This document shows, piece by piece, positions 46,123 through 53,609 of a DNA stretch of 64,000 nt. How positions within the stretch are numbered: the stretch's first letter is position 1; every line of letters starts with the position of its first letter. The notes beneath the pieces are model-generated. The model was not told where the DNA came from. It made no database searches and was given only the letters and a program-made list of their open reading frames with translations. The translations under genes were made by a program, and so were the position numbers. The DNA is from Azospirillum sp. TSA2s. GTDB lineage: Bacteria > Pseudomonadota > Alphaproteobacteria > Azospirillales > Azospirillaceae. Where the stretch lies: contig NZ_CP039647.1 in assembly GCF_004923315.1 (NCBI RefSeq), forward strand, positions 845,001 through 909,000. Direction: 5' to 3'.

Positions 46123-46281
46123 TCAGGCGGTGGGCTTCGCGGCCGGCTTGGCCTGCGGCTTCTCGGGCAGATCGATGTCCGAGCCGTCGGCGCGGAACTG
46201 CTTGTGGTCCTGCTCAAAGCAGGCGCCGTCCTCGGTCGGCGGGCAGATTTTCCCGTAGGGGCGACTGCGGTCCAGCGGCAT
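46123..46281 (-). CDS. Small phage protein of 52 residues
   Basis: Starts at ATG 46281 with AGGAG seven bases upstream. Sequence begins PLDRSRPYGKICPPTEDGA and ends in a Lys/Pro/Ala-rich tail (LPEKPQAKPAAKPTA). It lies just downstream of an intrinsic terminator and upstream of the methyltransferase-glycosyltransferase gene. A conserved phage pattern of the type KIxPP...FEQDHKQF is often seen in small virion-operon proteins; function unknown. Confidence 0.6.
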   Translation of the reverse strand: MPLDRSRPYGKICPPTEDGACFEQDHKQFRADGSDIDLPEKPQAKPAAKPTA

Positions 46282-46293
46282 AGGGTGCTCCTG

Positions 46294-46322
46294 AAAAAAG
46301 AAAAGCCGCCCCGAAGGGCGGC
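46294..46322 (-). terminator. Strong intrinsic terminator in the late operon
   Basis: On the minus strand GCCGCCC (46316-46322) and GGGCGGC (46305-46311) form a 7-bp stem with a stable TTCG loop, directly followed by TTTTCTTTTTT. This is the clearest rho-independent terminator in the window. It sits inside the late operon, upstream of the methyltransferase-glycosyltransferase, adaptor and tail genes. Confidence 0.8.
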
Positions 46323-46350
46323 AGGACGTTGCTCAGCGGGGCGACGCGGG

Positions 46351-46521
46351 TTAGCCGCGGTTCGCGGTCTTGTCGCCGTAGTTGATGAACTTGGTGGCGT
46401 CGCCGACGTATTTCGGCTGCATGTTGTCCCGCTTGGCGATGTCGCGGGACTCGATGTCACGGCCGTTGTTGTCGGTGACGATGTTGTCGGAGACCTGCCC
46501 CGGCTTGCGCATGATGGCCAT
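46351..46521 (-). CDS. Small phage protein of 56 residues
   Basis: A small polar protein starting AIMRKPGQVSDNIVTDN at ATG 46521, with GAGGAGG about nine bases upstream, and ending KYVGDATKFINYGDKTANRG. It follows the 137-residue capsid-accessory gene and comes before the strong terminator. No family recognised; position suggests a minor virion protein. Confidence 0.6.
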   Translation of the reverse strand: MAIMRKPGQVSDNIVTDNNGRDIESRDIAKRDNMQPKYVGDATKFINYGDKTANRG

Positions 46522-46584
46522 GGTGTGTGCCCTCCTCGGCACGAGTAAAGGGGCGGAGCGCAGGCCCCGCTCCGGGGGAAGCGG

Positions 46585-46998
46585 TCAGGTGGCGAGGCCG
46601 CCCTTGTCCAGCGCCAGCTCCCAGACGACGCGCCCGGCCAGGGTTGCGTCGCTGACGGTGATGGCGTAGGTCCGGCTGTCGGCGGCGAGCGCCGTCGGGG
46701 TGATGGTCGAGGCGGTCGACAGAGCATTCAGGCGGACAGCCGAACCGGCGGCGCTGGTGCCGGCGGTGACGCTGCCGATGGTGGTCGTGGTGGTGCCCGA
46801 CACGTTGATGACCCGGAAGGCCGCGGCGGTCGCCGTGCCGGCCGTGGTCACGTAGAAGTGGGCGTTCCACAGGTTGGCGGCGTGCGGCGCGTAGAGGTCC
46901 GCCGCCGGAGTGGCGGTGCCGGCACCGACCGCCGCGACGCCCTGCTGGAACTGGCGCGCGGCATAGGTCGGGTGATCGTAGGCGAACTGGTTTGCCAT
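46585..46998 (-). CDS. Probable capsid decoration protein
   Basis: A 137-residue Ala/Thr-rich beta protein that follows the capsid gene by 13 bases, the usual place of a head decoration (cement) protein. Blocks include ANQFAYDHPTYAARQFQQG, NLWNAHFYVTTAGTAT and VNVSGTTTTTIGSVTAG-like repeats. No enzyme motif. Name is by position and composition. Confidence 0.6.
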   Translation of the reverse strand: MANQFAYDHPTYAARQFQQGVAAVGAGTATPAADLYAPHAANLWNAHFYVTTAGTATAAAFRVINVSGTTTTTIGSVTAGTSAAGSAVRLNALSTASTITPTALAADSRTYAITVSDATLAGRVVWELALDKGGLAT

Positions 46999-47011
46999 GG
47001 TCAGGCCCTCC

Positions 47012-47989
47012 TTAGGCCGCCGAGTCCCACATCAGAATGCGGCTGTTGGTGGCGCCGGGGTCGTTGCCGGCCTGATAGACGATGCCGAAGCCCTCCAGGG
47101 CGTACCACGCCATGCCGAGCGACCGGCCGTAGTCGGTCGGGATCTTGCCGCGGATTTCCGGCGGCACCGACATGACCTCGGCGACGGTATCGGCGCCCAT
47201 GAAGAACGCCCAGTCCGACAGGCCGTTGGTCCAGCCGGTGCCGTTGTTCGAGCGGCCGGACAGGACGTTGGTCTGCTCGACGAAGCGGCAGCCCTCGTAG
47301 CGGCCGATTTCGCCCTTCAACACCTTGCCGTAGCCGGTCTCGGTGTACTGGTTGACCGTTTCCAGGTCGTTGCGGAGCTGGCGATAGGTCGTCGGGCGGG
47401 CGATGGCGACATAGTCGTCGGCGGCGTAGGGCGGGATGTTCCGCTCCTTCATCGTGTCGACGATGGCGCGGATGTGGTTCTTGCCGAGAGCCACGTTGTT
47501 GGTACCGGTGGCGGTGCCGTTGGTCGTCAGCGTGATCGCCGAGGTGCTGGTGCCGTTGGTCGGCACGGCGCGCAGCAGCGTCTGCTTGAACTGGCCGTGG
47601 GCGGCGCGATCCAGCGTCTCGCGGGCGTCGCGTGACAGGACGTTGCGGACCACCTCGGTCACCGAATGGGCGGCGTAGTAGTCCGTCAGTGAGGTGAAGG
47701 GCACGCTGTTGCCCCACTCCTGCACGGTCGCCGTACCCTGCTGGACGGTGAAGCCGGCCTCCGGCATGGCCGTGCCCTCGTTGAGGGTCGTGCCGTTCTG
47801 GTTGATGGCCGAATAGACGTTCCAGGTGACGGTCTGCCCCTTGTGCAGGCCCTTGTCGCTGAAGTCCTGGGCGTCGCAGAGCTGGCGAAACTTCGCCGTC
47901 GCGCGAACCTGGGTCCGAAGCACGTCCGACAGCTCATTCGAATACATGTAGCCGCCGGCGGTGCTGGTGCCCCAAAGCTGACCAGCCAT
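47012..47989 (-). CDS. Major capsid protein, N4-gp56 family
   Basis: A 325-residue HK97-fold capsid protein. The start LWGTSTAGGYMYSNELSDVL and the blocks KGQTVTWNVYSAINQNGTTL, TLTDYYAAHSVTEVVRN-like region and PYAADDYVAIARPTTYRQL fit the N4-gp56 type group. It forms the icosahedral shell. The C-terminal part (DYGRSLGMAWYALEGFGIV) is the usual A-domain strand. Located directly after the scaffold gene. ATG 47989 has AGGAG at about eight bases. Confidence 0.88.
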   Translation of the reverse strand: MAGQLWGTSTAGGYMYSNELSDVLRTQVRATAKFRQLCDAQDFSDKGLHKGQTVTWNVYSAINQNGTTLNEGTAMPEAGFTVQQGTATVQEWGNSVPFTSLTDYYAAHSVTEVVRNVLSRDARETLDRAAHGQFKQTLLRAVPTNGTSTSAITLTTNGTATGTNNVALGKNHIRAIVDTMKERNIPPYAADDYVAIARPTTYRQLRNDLETVNQYTETGYGKVLKGEIGRYEGCRFVEQTNVLSGRSNNGTGWTNGLSDWAFFMGADTVAEVMSVPPEIRGKIPTDYGRSLGMAWYALEGFGIVYQAGNDPGATNSRILMWDSAA

Positions 47990-48029
47990 GGTCTATCTCC
48001 TGTGATGTGATGCGCCTGTCCGGCGCGGG

Positions 48030-49298
48030 TCAGTAGACGGTCAGGCCGCGCTCCCGCCGCTCGGCCGCGATGATCTCGGCCGCAGTGGGCGGCCGGGGTT
48101 CCTGCGGGGCGGGGGCGCGCGCCACGGCGGCGCTGGGCTGCATCGGCATGGCCCGCTTGTCGGCGAGGCGCTGGTCGATGGCGGTCTGCCCGGCCGGCCT
48201 GGGTGCGGCGAACTTGCCCTTCACTCCGGCCGCCGCGGCACGGAACACCGTCATCTGCGGGGGCACCATCGTGGCCTGTTCGGCTTCACGGTAGGCGCGC
48301 CCCAGCATGTCGGGGTTCAGGGCCAGCACGCGGACGGGATCGGCGCCGATGTCGATGAGGTGTTGTTGCATGGTCTTCTGGACCCGTTGGGCGACCAGAA
48401 CCTGCAGATCCTCGTCGGCGACGATCTCCGGGTGCTCGGCGGCGAACGCCTGGAGTTCGCCTTGTGCCCGCGCCGTCTGCTGGTAGGCGGCGAGGCGCTG
48501 ATCGACGATGCCGGTCAGGGCGTCGGGGGTAACGGCCGGCGGCTGGCTGGACCGTGCCCCCTGTTCCATGAAGGCGGCGAGCGCCGACTTGATGCCGTCG
48601 CGGTCACCGTAGGCGATCTGGTCAACCAGCGCCTCCAGCGGGTCCGCAGCGGTCGCGCCGGGCTGCTGGCCCGGCTGCGTCTGGTGGTGAGGCTGCTGCG
48701 GCGGATGCGGGGTCTGCGCCTTGGTGCGCGCCTCCTCCAGCAGCCGCGTGGCCTCCTGTTGCGCTTTGGTCGCCGCCTCCATCCGCTGGCGGGCGGCGCT
48801 CTCGATCTGGATGGAGCGCCGGGCATCGCCCCAGCGCATCATCTGCTCCTGACCGTTGACCTTGACCTTCACCATCGCGTCGTCGGACAGATCGACGGGC
48901 GTCGGCTGCTGGGCGGTGGGCTGCTGCGTCGCGGCCTGATCGGTCGGTGCGGCGGCGGCCTGCGCGGCCTCGCCTTCCTTCGGAGCGAAACGGCCGCGGT
49001 CGTCGCGCGGCTGCCCGGCCGGATCGGCGTCGACGGCGGGCTGCGACTGCTGCTCGCCCTGGCGCTGCGCTTCCGACTGCTGCGCGCCTCCCTCCGGCAG
49101 CCCCATCATGCGGGCGAGGCGATCCTCTGCGGCGCGGCGGGCGTTGGCAGCGGCCTTGTCCTCGACGCTGTCGCGGGCAAGCCCCTGATCGGTGCCGAGG
49201 ATGACGTGTTCCGGCTGCCCGATCTCGCGGCCGGCATCGCGCGCGGCATCGGACACGCCCTGGCCGGGGACCTGGGTGGCGTCGGTTGCGGTGGTCAA
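48030..49298 (-). CDS. Capsid scaffolding protein
   Basis: A 422-residue, highly charged, Gln/Ala-rich protein between portal and capsid genes, as expected for a scaffold. It contains long helical segments (ARRSIQIESAARQRMEAATK, QQEATRLLEEARTKAQ) and ends in a basic tail (AAERRERGLTVY). TTG 49298 is preferred: GGAG lies seven bases upstream and the longer open frame would run back into the preceding 95-residue gene. It should be lost from the head after assembly. Confidence 0.75.
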   Translation of the reverse strand: MTTATDATQVPGQGVSDAARDAGREIGQPEHVILGTDQGLARDSVEDKAAANARRAAEDRLARMMGLPEGGAQQSEAQRQGEQQSQPAVDADPAGQPRDDRGRFAPKEGEAAQAAAAPTDQAATQQPTAQQPTPVDLSDDAMVKVKVNGQEQMMRWGDARRSIQIESAARQRMEAATKAQQEATRLLEEARTKAQTPHPPQQPHHQTQPGQQPGATAADPLEALVDQIAYGDRDGIKSALAAFMEQGARSSQPPAVTPDALTGIVDQRLAAYQQTARAQGELQAFAAEHPEIVADEDLQVLVAQRVQKTMQQHLIDIGADPVRVLALNPDMLGRAYREAEQATMVPPQMTVFRAAAAGVKGKFAAPRPAGQTAIDQRLADKRAMPMQPSAAVARAPAPQEPRPPTAAEIIAAERRERGLTVY

Positions 49299-49341
49299 GG
49301 TGATGCTCCGTGGTGTTGGGGCGGCTTCCGGCCGCCAGGAA

Positions 49342-49629
49342 TCAGCCGTCGATGTGTTCGGCGGCGACAAGGACGCGATACGCCTCCCGGCCGCGCTCGA
49401 TCTGCTCGTCGATCCAGCCGACAACAGCGTCTGCGATGCCGGCCCGGACCTGCGCCGCGGCCACAGCCTTCGCGTCGGTCGGGTCGACGGCCTTCAGCGC
49501 CTGCACGGCCTCCGCCTCCTCGGCTCGTGCCATCTCGACGAGATAGCGGTAGAGCGCGGTGTCGCGGGCGATCTCCAACTCATTGCCAAGCCGGGCTTCC
49601 GCCATTAGGGCGTCGCGGGGGTCTCTCAT
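49342..49629 (-). CDS. Small helical phage protein after portal
   Basis: A 95-residue all-helical, acidic protein (ALMAEARLGNELEIARDTAL, AEAVQALKAVDPTDAKAVAA) located between the portal and scaffold genes. It follows the portal stop by seven bases, so it is part of the same unit. Similar small helical proteins act in head assembly, but no family was recognised. Confidence 0.65.
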   Translation of the reverse strand: MRDPRDALMAEARLGNELEIARDTALYRYLVEMARAEEAEAVQALKAVDPTDAKAVAAAQVRAGIADAVVGWIDEQIERGREAYRVLVAAEHIDG

Positions 49630-49636
49630 CGGATCC

Positions 49637-51814
49637 TCACATCAATCCGCCGACGCCGAACCCGGGCGCCATCGGGCCGCGCGGCACCATCGGCTGCGGC
49701 GCCAGCACCCGCTCGGCCAGCGTGTCGTGCGTGGCGCGGATCAGGTCGCTGCGGGCCTTGGCGTCCTGCAACTGCATCTGGCCCTGCATCTTCATGACCT
49801 CGCGCTGCGTCGTGGCCTGCTGCCGCAGCCCCTCCTGCTGGAGGCGGGCTTGAGCGTCCATCTGCTTGCTCTGGAGCTGCTGTTGCAGTTGGGCGATCTG
49901 CTGCTGCGCCATCTGGAGCATCTGCGCGGCTTGTTGCAGGCGCGGATCCTCCTGGCCCTGCGGCCCCTGGAGCGCCAGGAAGCGGCTGCCGTCCTTGTAG
50001 CCGGCCGCCCCGAAGATCTCCTTGGCGATGGCCTCGAAGCCGGGCGACTGGAGCGCCTGGGGCCCAAGCATCTGACCGATGCCGCCGGCCAACTGCATCA
50101 GCGACTGCATGGCGAACATGAACTTCTGGAGCCGCTGCGACGGATCGGTGTTGCCGATGCCGACGTTGACCGTAATCGTCAGATCGGCCGATAGCAGATC
50201 ATCGACGGTCGGGTCCATGCTGTAGCGCTGCCAGACCTGCGCCTGCTTGCCGGCGAGCGCCAGGACGGTCAGGTCGGTCTCGTAGGCCTGTTCGAGGTGG
50301 ACCAACTGGCGGAGCACCGGCTCAACCCAGGTCTCGGAGAAGACGCGCAGATCGTATTCGACCAGGCTGTTCGCGCTATTGCTCAGCAGGGCCATGCCGC
50401 CGACGGTCTCGTTCATGCGGCGGTTCGTCTGCACGCTGCCGGCGGAGAAGCTGCCGGCCAACTCGTCGAAGTCGACGTTCAGCCGGTCCTGCTCGGCATA
50501 GGCGGAGCTGGTCACATCCGGCGGGCGGTCATAGACGACGTCGCCGGCCGGGTCCTTGGTCAGCACCACCGATCCTGGCGCGCCGGCGGAGACCTGCTGG
50601 AGGTCGACCTGCGCGCCACTGCGAACCCGGGTGCGCGGCTGCATGGTCAGCTTGACGTTGTCGAGACGCAGGTTCTCGATGTCGTTCGCCGCGACCTGCA
50701 GGTCGTGCAACATGGCGACCTTGGCCGTCGGGTAGACGTTGAAGGCCTCCAGCGTGCCGTAACCGATGGCGAAGGGGCGGCCCAGCTTCTTGGCGTGCTT
50801 ATAGACCTCCTCGACCGGCCGAGGCTCGGTCAGCAGCGCGACGTCGCCCAGCGACCACCAATGCAGGTCCTGGCCTCCGATGTGCTGGAAGTTCTCGTAG
50901 ACCCAGACCAGTTCGTGATCCTGGATCGTCTCCATGCTGCCATCAGCGTCGTAGGGATCGTAACCCTGGCGCTTCTGGCGGATCGACGACGTTTCGTCGA
51001 CGCGGACGGACGCCAGCAGCGGATCGCCGGCCTGCATCCATTCGCCGCTGTCCATGCGCTCCTTCACGGCACCGACGTACATCGGCACCATGTCGATCAG
51101 GAACGGCGAGCTGTTCACCGGGTCGAGCCAGTCGCAGCCCTCATGGATGCGGACATTCTCCGGCGGCCGGAGGTCGATCCAGGGTCGGTCCTTGGCGATC
51201 TCCATCGGCTGATGCAGCGCCGGCTGGCCGTTCTCGTCCAGGATCGGCGTGCCGGTCAGCGGATCGGTCATGACCTCGGGCGGCCCGGCCGGGCGTTCCT
51301 CGTACTGCCAATACTGCTTCGAGACGCAGATACCGTGAATCTGCGCCGTCTGGTAGGCGCCCTGCAGCACCAGGAACCAGGGGATCGTCTTGGTCAGGCG
51401 ATAGTTGACCAGCGCAGACGTCACCTCTGCCGAGGCCAGTTGCTGTGGGTCGCTGTCGTCCACCGCGGCGATGTTGACGACGTCCTGCGTCGAGAAGAAC
51501 GCCGCAGCGCAGGCAGCCTCCTGCTTCCGTACCGTCGAGCGGGTCTTCGGCCTGAACAGCCGCGAGCGGCCCTTGTAGGCGTCGGAGAGATACTTCGATC
51601 CGGTCGGGTGCTGGGACCGGAAGTGGTCGAGCGACCGCTCCCAGGTTTTCCGCTGATGGGCGGTCAGGAAGGACTCGCTGTGCTCCATGGCCTGCCGGGT
51701 CAGCGCCAGATAGTCCGGGCCGGGCGCAGGCGGAGCGCCGGCAGCCGCGTCCATCGTCGTGGTCGCGGTGACGCCGTCTTCCATGTTCGGCTTGTCGGAG
51801 GTCTGATCGGCCAT
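49637..51814 (-). CDS. Portal protein (P22-like size)
   Basis: A 725-residue portal protein, the same length as the P22 portal. Typical features: an N-terminal acidic region (DQTSDKPNMEDGVTATTT), RSRLFRPKTRSTVRKQEAAC, DLRPPENVRIHEGCDWLDPV, a helical crown region, and a C-terminal Gln-rich barrel helix (LQQAAQMLQMAQQQIAQLQQ). Twelve copies form the channel through which DNA enters the head and to which the terminase docks. It ends with a glycine-rich tail. Confidence 0.85.
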   Translation of the reverse strand: MADQTSDKPNMEDGVTATTTMDAAAGAPPAPGPDYLALTRQAMEHSESFLTAHQRKTWERSLDHFRSQHPTGSKYLSDAYKGRSRLFRPKTRSTVRKQEAACAAAFFSTQDVVNIAAVDDSDPQQLASAEVTSALVNYRLTKTIPWFLVLQGAYQTAQIHGICVSKQYWQYEERPAGPPEVMTDPLTGTPILDENGQPALHQPMEIAKDRPWIDLRPPENVRIHEGCDWLDPVNSSPFLIDMVPMYVGAVKERMDSGEWMQAGDPLLASVRVDETSSIRQKRQGYDPYDADGSMETIQDHELVWVYENFQHIGGQDLHWWSLGDVALLTEPRPVEEVYKHAKKLGRPFAIGYGTLEAFNVYPTAKVAMLHDLQVAANDIENLRLDNVKLTMQPRTRVRSGAQVDLQQVSAGAPGSVVLTKDPAGDVVYDRPPDVTSSAYAEQDRLNVDFDELAGSFSAGSVQTNRRMNETVGGMALLSNSANSLVEYDLRVFSETWVEPVLRQLVHLEQAYETDLTVLALAGKQAQVWQRYSMDPTVDDLLSADLTITVNVGIGNTDPSQRLQKFMFAMQSLMQLAGGIGQMLGPQALQSPGFEAIAKEIFGAAGYKDGSRFLALQGPQGQEDPRLQQAAQMLQMAQQQIAQLQQQLQSKQMDAQARLQQEGLRQQATTQREVMKMQGQMQLQDAKARSDLIRATHDTLAERVLAPQPMVPRGPMAPGFGVGGLM

Positions 51815-51843
51815 GTCGCGGGGGTGCCTTTCCGGGTCGCCGC

Positions 51844-52185
51844 TCAGTTCATCCAGGCGCGCTGGGCGTGGTCGCGGACCTCGTCCTGATCGGCGCGGCC
51901 ACGGGCCAGCCCGAAGCGCTCCAGGAACTCGCCGCCAGCCTTCACCGCCATGCGCTTCACGTCGTTGTGGGTGGCGAGGTCATTCATGCGGATGCGGAAG
52001 CCGTCGCGAGTGGACAGGTTCCAGTTTTCCACCACCGCCATGCCGGTCCGGCTGTCGACGTTCACCGCCCAGGCGTGGCCGGGATAGTGCCGGGACAGCT
52101 CGGCGGAGATCTCCTTCGCCAACGACTGGTCGGCAGCGATGACGGCGCCCTCGGCGTGGGGGTTGATGGCGATGTCCATGGTCAC
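51844..52185 (-). CDS. Hypothetical phage protein
   Basis: A 113-residue protein starting MTMDIAINPHAEGAVIAADQ. The middle (HYPGHAWAVNVDSRTGMAV) is strand-rich, the end (KAGGEFLERFGLARGRADQD) helical. It lies 29 bp before the portal gene and overlaps the neighbour upstream by four bases. Similar proteins occur next to portal genes of other proteobacterial phages; no function known to me. Confidence 0.6.
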   Translation of the reverse strand: MTMDIAINPHAEGAVIAADQSLAKEISAELSRHYPGHAWAVNVDSRTGMAVVENWNLSTRDGFRIRMNDLATHNDVKRMAVKAGGEFLERFGLARGRADQDEVRDHAQRAWMN

Positions 52186-52556
52186 AGTCTCCGGCTGGCG
52201 ATTTCTTCCGCCGCGGCGCGTCGCCGATCGGCACGGATGCGGTCGGCGTCGATGTGGTTCCGGGCGCCGTCGATGAAGGCGCGGACCTCTTCTCGGTTGC
52301 GCTGCTCGCGTTCGCGCTCAGCCTTCCGGGCGGAGATGATCCGCGCCGCCTCGCGCTCGTCCGTCAGCCAGTGGCCATGGGTCGGCGCCAGAAAGCGAAC
52401 GATCATCCGGAGCGGGAAATACCAGGATGCCCGCGTCACTGCGTCAGCAACCGCACTCCAGCCGCAGTGGCGCCGGGCGCCAACCAGCGCAGCGCGAGCG
52501 TCGCACCATTCCCACGACTGACCCTGGCGGCTGGGTCCGATGTACCGTTCGACCAT
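52182..52556 (-). CDS. Hypothetical phage protein with basic coiled-coil end
   Basis: A 124-residue protein. ATG 52556 is chosen with GGAAG at six bases; the upstream frame is not coding. The N-terminal part VERYIGPSRQGQSWEWCDAR has aromatic residues, and the second half is a highly charged helix (DEREAARIISARKAEREREQ, RAFIDGARNHIDADRIRADR), probably a coiled coil. No function assigned. Confidence 0.6.
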   Translation of the reverse strand: MVERYIGPSRQGQSWEWCDARAALVGARRHCGWSAVADAVTRASWYFPLRMIVRFLAPTHGHWLTDEREAARIISARKAEREREQRNREEVRAFIDGARNHIDADRIRADRRRAAAEEIASRRL

Positions 52557-52558
52557 GG

Positions 52559-52723
52559 TCAGCTTCCGGTGTTGGTGCCGACCCACGAATACGGCTGGTT
52601 CGGGCGCTCGGTGACCTTGAACGTCCGTCCGTTGCTGAACTCGTAGGCCGGCGGATGCGGCGCGTCCTTCGACCACTGGCGATCCGCCTGCTGGACGATG
52701 GACTTCCAATCACGGGCGGGCAT
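52559..52723 (-). CDS. Small phage protein of 54 residues
   Basis: Starts PARDWKSIVQQADRQWSKDA and continues with HPPAYEFSNGRTFKVTERPN, ending SWVGTNTGS. Its ATG (52723-52721) overlaps the TGA of the 15-residue frame upstream (TGATG), which suggests translational coupling. No family recognised. Confidence 0.55.
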   Translation of the reverse strand: MPARDWKSIVQQADRQWSKDAPHPPAYEFSNGRTFKVTERPNQPYSWVGTNTGS

Positions 52724-52770
52724 CAGCAGCCCTTCCCGCCCTTGCCGCCCTTTTTGGTGCCCTTGGCCAT
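52723..52770 (-). CDS. 15-residue Lys/Gly-rich microprotein
   Basis: Sequence MAKGTKKGGKGGKGC. Preceded by GGGAGGTGA with seven bases to ATG 52770, one of the best ribosome sites in the window, and its stop overlaps the start of the next gene. It may be a true peptide that binds nucleic acid, or mainly a leader that feeds ribosomes to the 54-residue gene. Confidence 0.5.
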   Translation of the reverse strand: MAKGTKKGGKGGKGC

Positions 52771-52824
52771 GTGATCACCTCCCTTCGGGTTGAGGTTGCG
52801 CTGGGCGCCGGAGAGATGGCGCAT

Positions 52825-52854
52825 ACAAAAATGGCCGCCCGGTGAGGGGCGGCC
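52825..52854 (-). terminator. Intrinsic terminator within the late operon
   Basis: On the minus strand GGCCGCCC (52847-52854) and GGGCGGCC (52833-52840) form an 8-bp stem with a 6-nt loop, followed by ATTTTTG. It lies 22 bp after the stop of the 169-residue gene and before the small genes that lead to the portal. Confidence 0.7.
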
Positions 52855-52876
52855 CATGCTGGCAGAACGGCGACGG

Positions 52877-53386
52877 TCAGGCGGTGCGCTCGGGTTCCTT
52901 GTAGATGCGGGCGCGGACGGCGCAGTCCTTGGCCTCCAGCAGCTTGCGCAGGGCGGTGGTGCGCTCCGCATTGGCCGGCAGGGTGTCGACGATGGTCTGC
53001 GCCAGATCGTGGAAGGGCTTGCTGTGGGCCTGCAGGTGTTCGGGCAGGTGCTGGTAGGCGAAGAACTGCAGCATGCGGTCGGTACCGTGGGGCGGCTCGT
53101 CCGTCGCCGCATGATAGCCCGCCTCGAACGCAGCCTTCGGGCTGTGCGACTGGTAGCCGTCCTCGTAGACGATGAAGTAGTCGCCGACGGCGGGCGTCGA
53201 GCGGGCGAAGAAGCCGGCGGCGGGCGCGAAGGTGTGCGCCTCGCCGGTGGGCAGCAGGATCGTCAGGGTGTGCGCGACCGGGTCGGCGACGACGATGGGG
53301 GCGGCCAGCACCCGCTTATGGCAGACGAAGACCGAGAGGGCGAGGCCCAGGGCCGCGACCAGGGCAGTGCGAACGGAGCGGGACAT
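52877..53386 (-). CDS. Exported hypothetical phage protein
   Basis: A 169-residue protein with an N-terminal signal-like membrane segment (VRTALVAALGLALSVFVCHK) and a periplasmic-type remainder: DPVAHTLTILLPTGEAHTFA, then YFIVYEDGYQSHSPKAAFEA. Positioned between the large terminase and portal genes. An exported protein here may be a moron such as a superinfection factor, but there is no direct evidence. Confidence 0.6.
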   Translation of the reverse strand: MSRSVRTALVAALGLALSVFVCHKRVLAAPIVVADPVAHTLTILLPTGEAHTFAPAAGFFARSTPAVGDYFIVYEDGYQSHSPKAAFEAGYHAATDEPPHGTDRMLQFFAYQHLPEHLQAHSKPFHDLAQTIVDTLPANAERTTALRKLLEAKDCAVRARIYKEPERTA

Positions 53387-53416
53387 GATGGGGTCCGTGG
53401 TTGTGGTCGGAAAAGG

Positions 53417-53602
53417 TCAGTCTTCGGCCGGCTCGCGCCGCTGGGTCCGGTCGACGCGCGCCAGCTCGGCATCGAGGGCGGGAACCGTGGTCGTCCAGCC
53501 ATCCATCGCGCCGACCAGCAGGCAGCCATCCGGAACGCGGCTCAGCGGCACCGCCAGCACCTCGGAGGCGCGGGCGTAGGCATCGGCGATCACGTCGCTC
53601 AT
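53417..53602 (-). CDS. Small phage protein of 61 residues
   Basis: Starts SDVIADAYARASEVLAVPLS at ATG 53602, seven bases downstream of the large terminase gene, and ends ELARVDRTQRREPAED. One helix at the start and a DGCLLVGAMDGWTTTVPAL core are visible. Function unknown. Confidence 0.6.
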   Translation of the reverse strand: MSDVIADAYARASEVLAVPLSRVPDGCLLVGAMDGWTTTVPALDAELARVDRTQRREPAED

Positions 53603-53609
53603 GGCGGCC

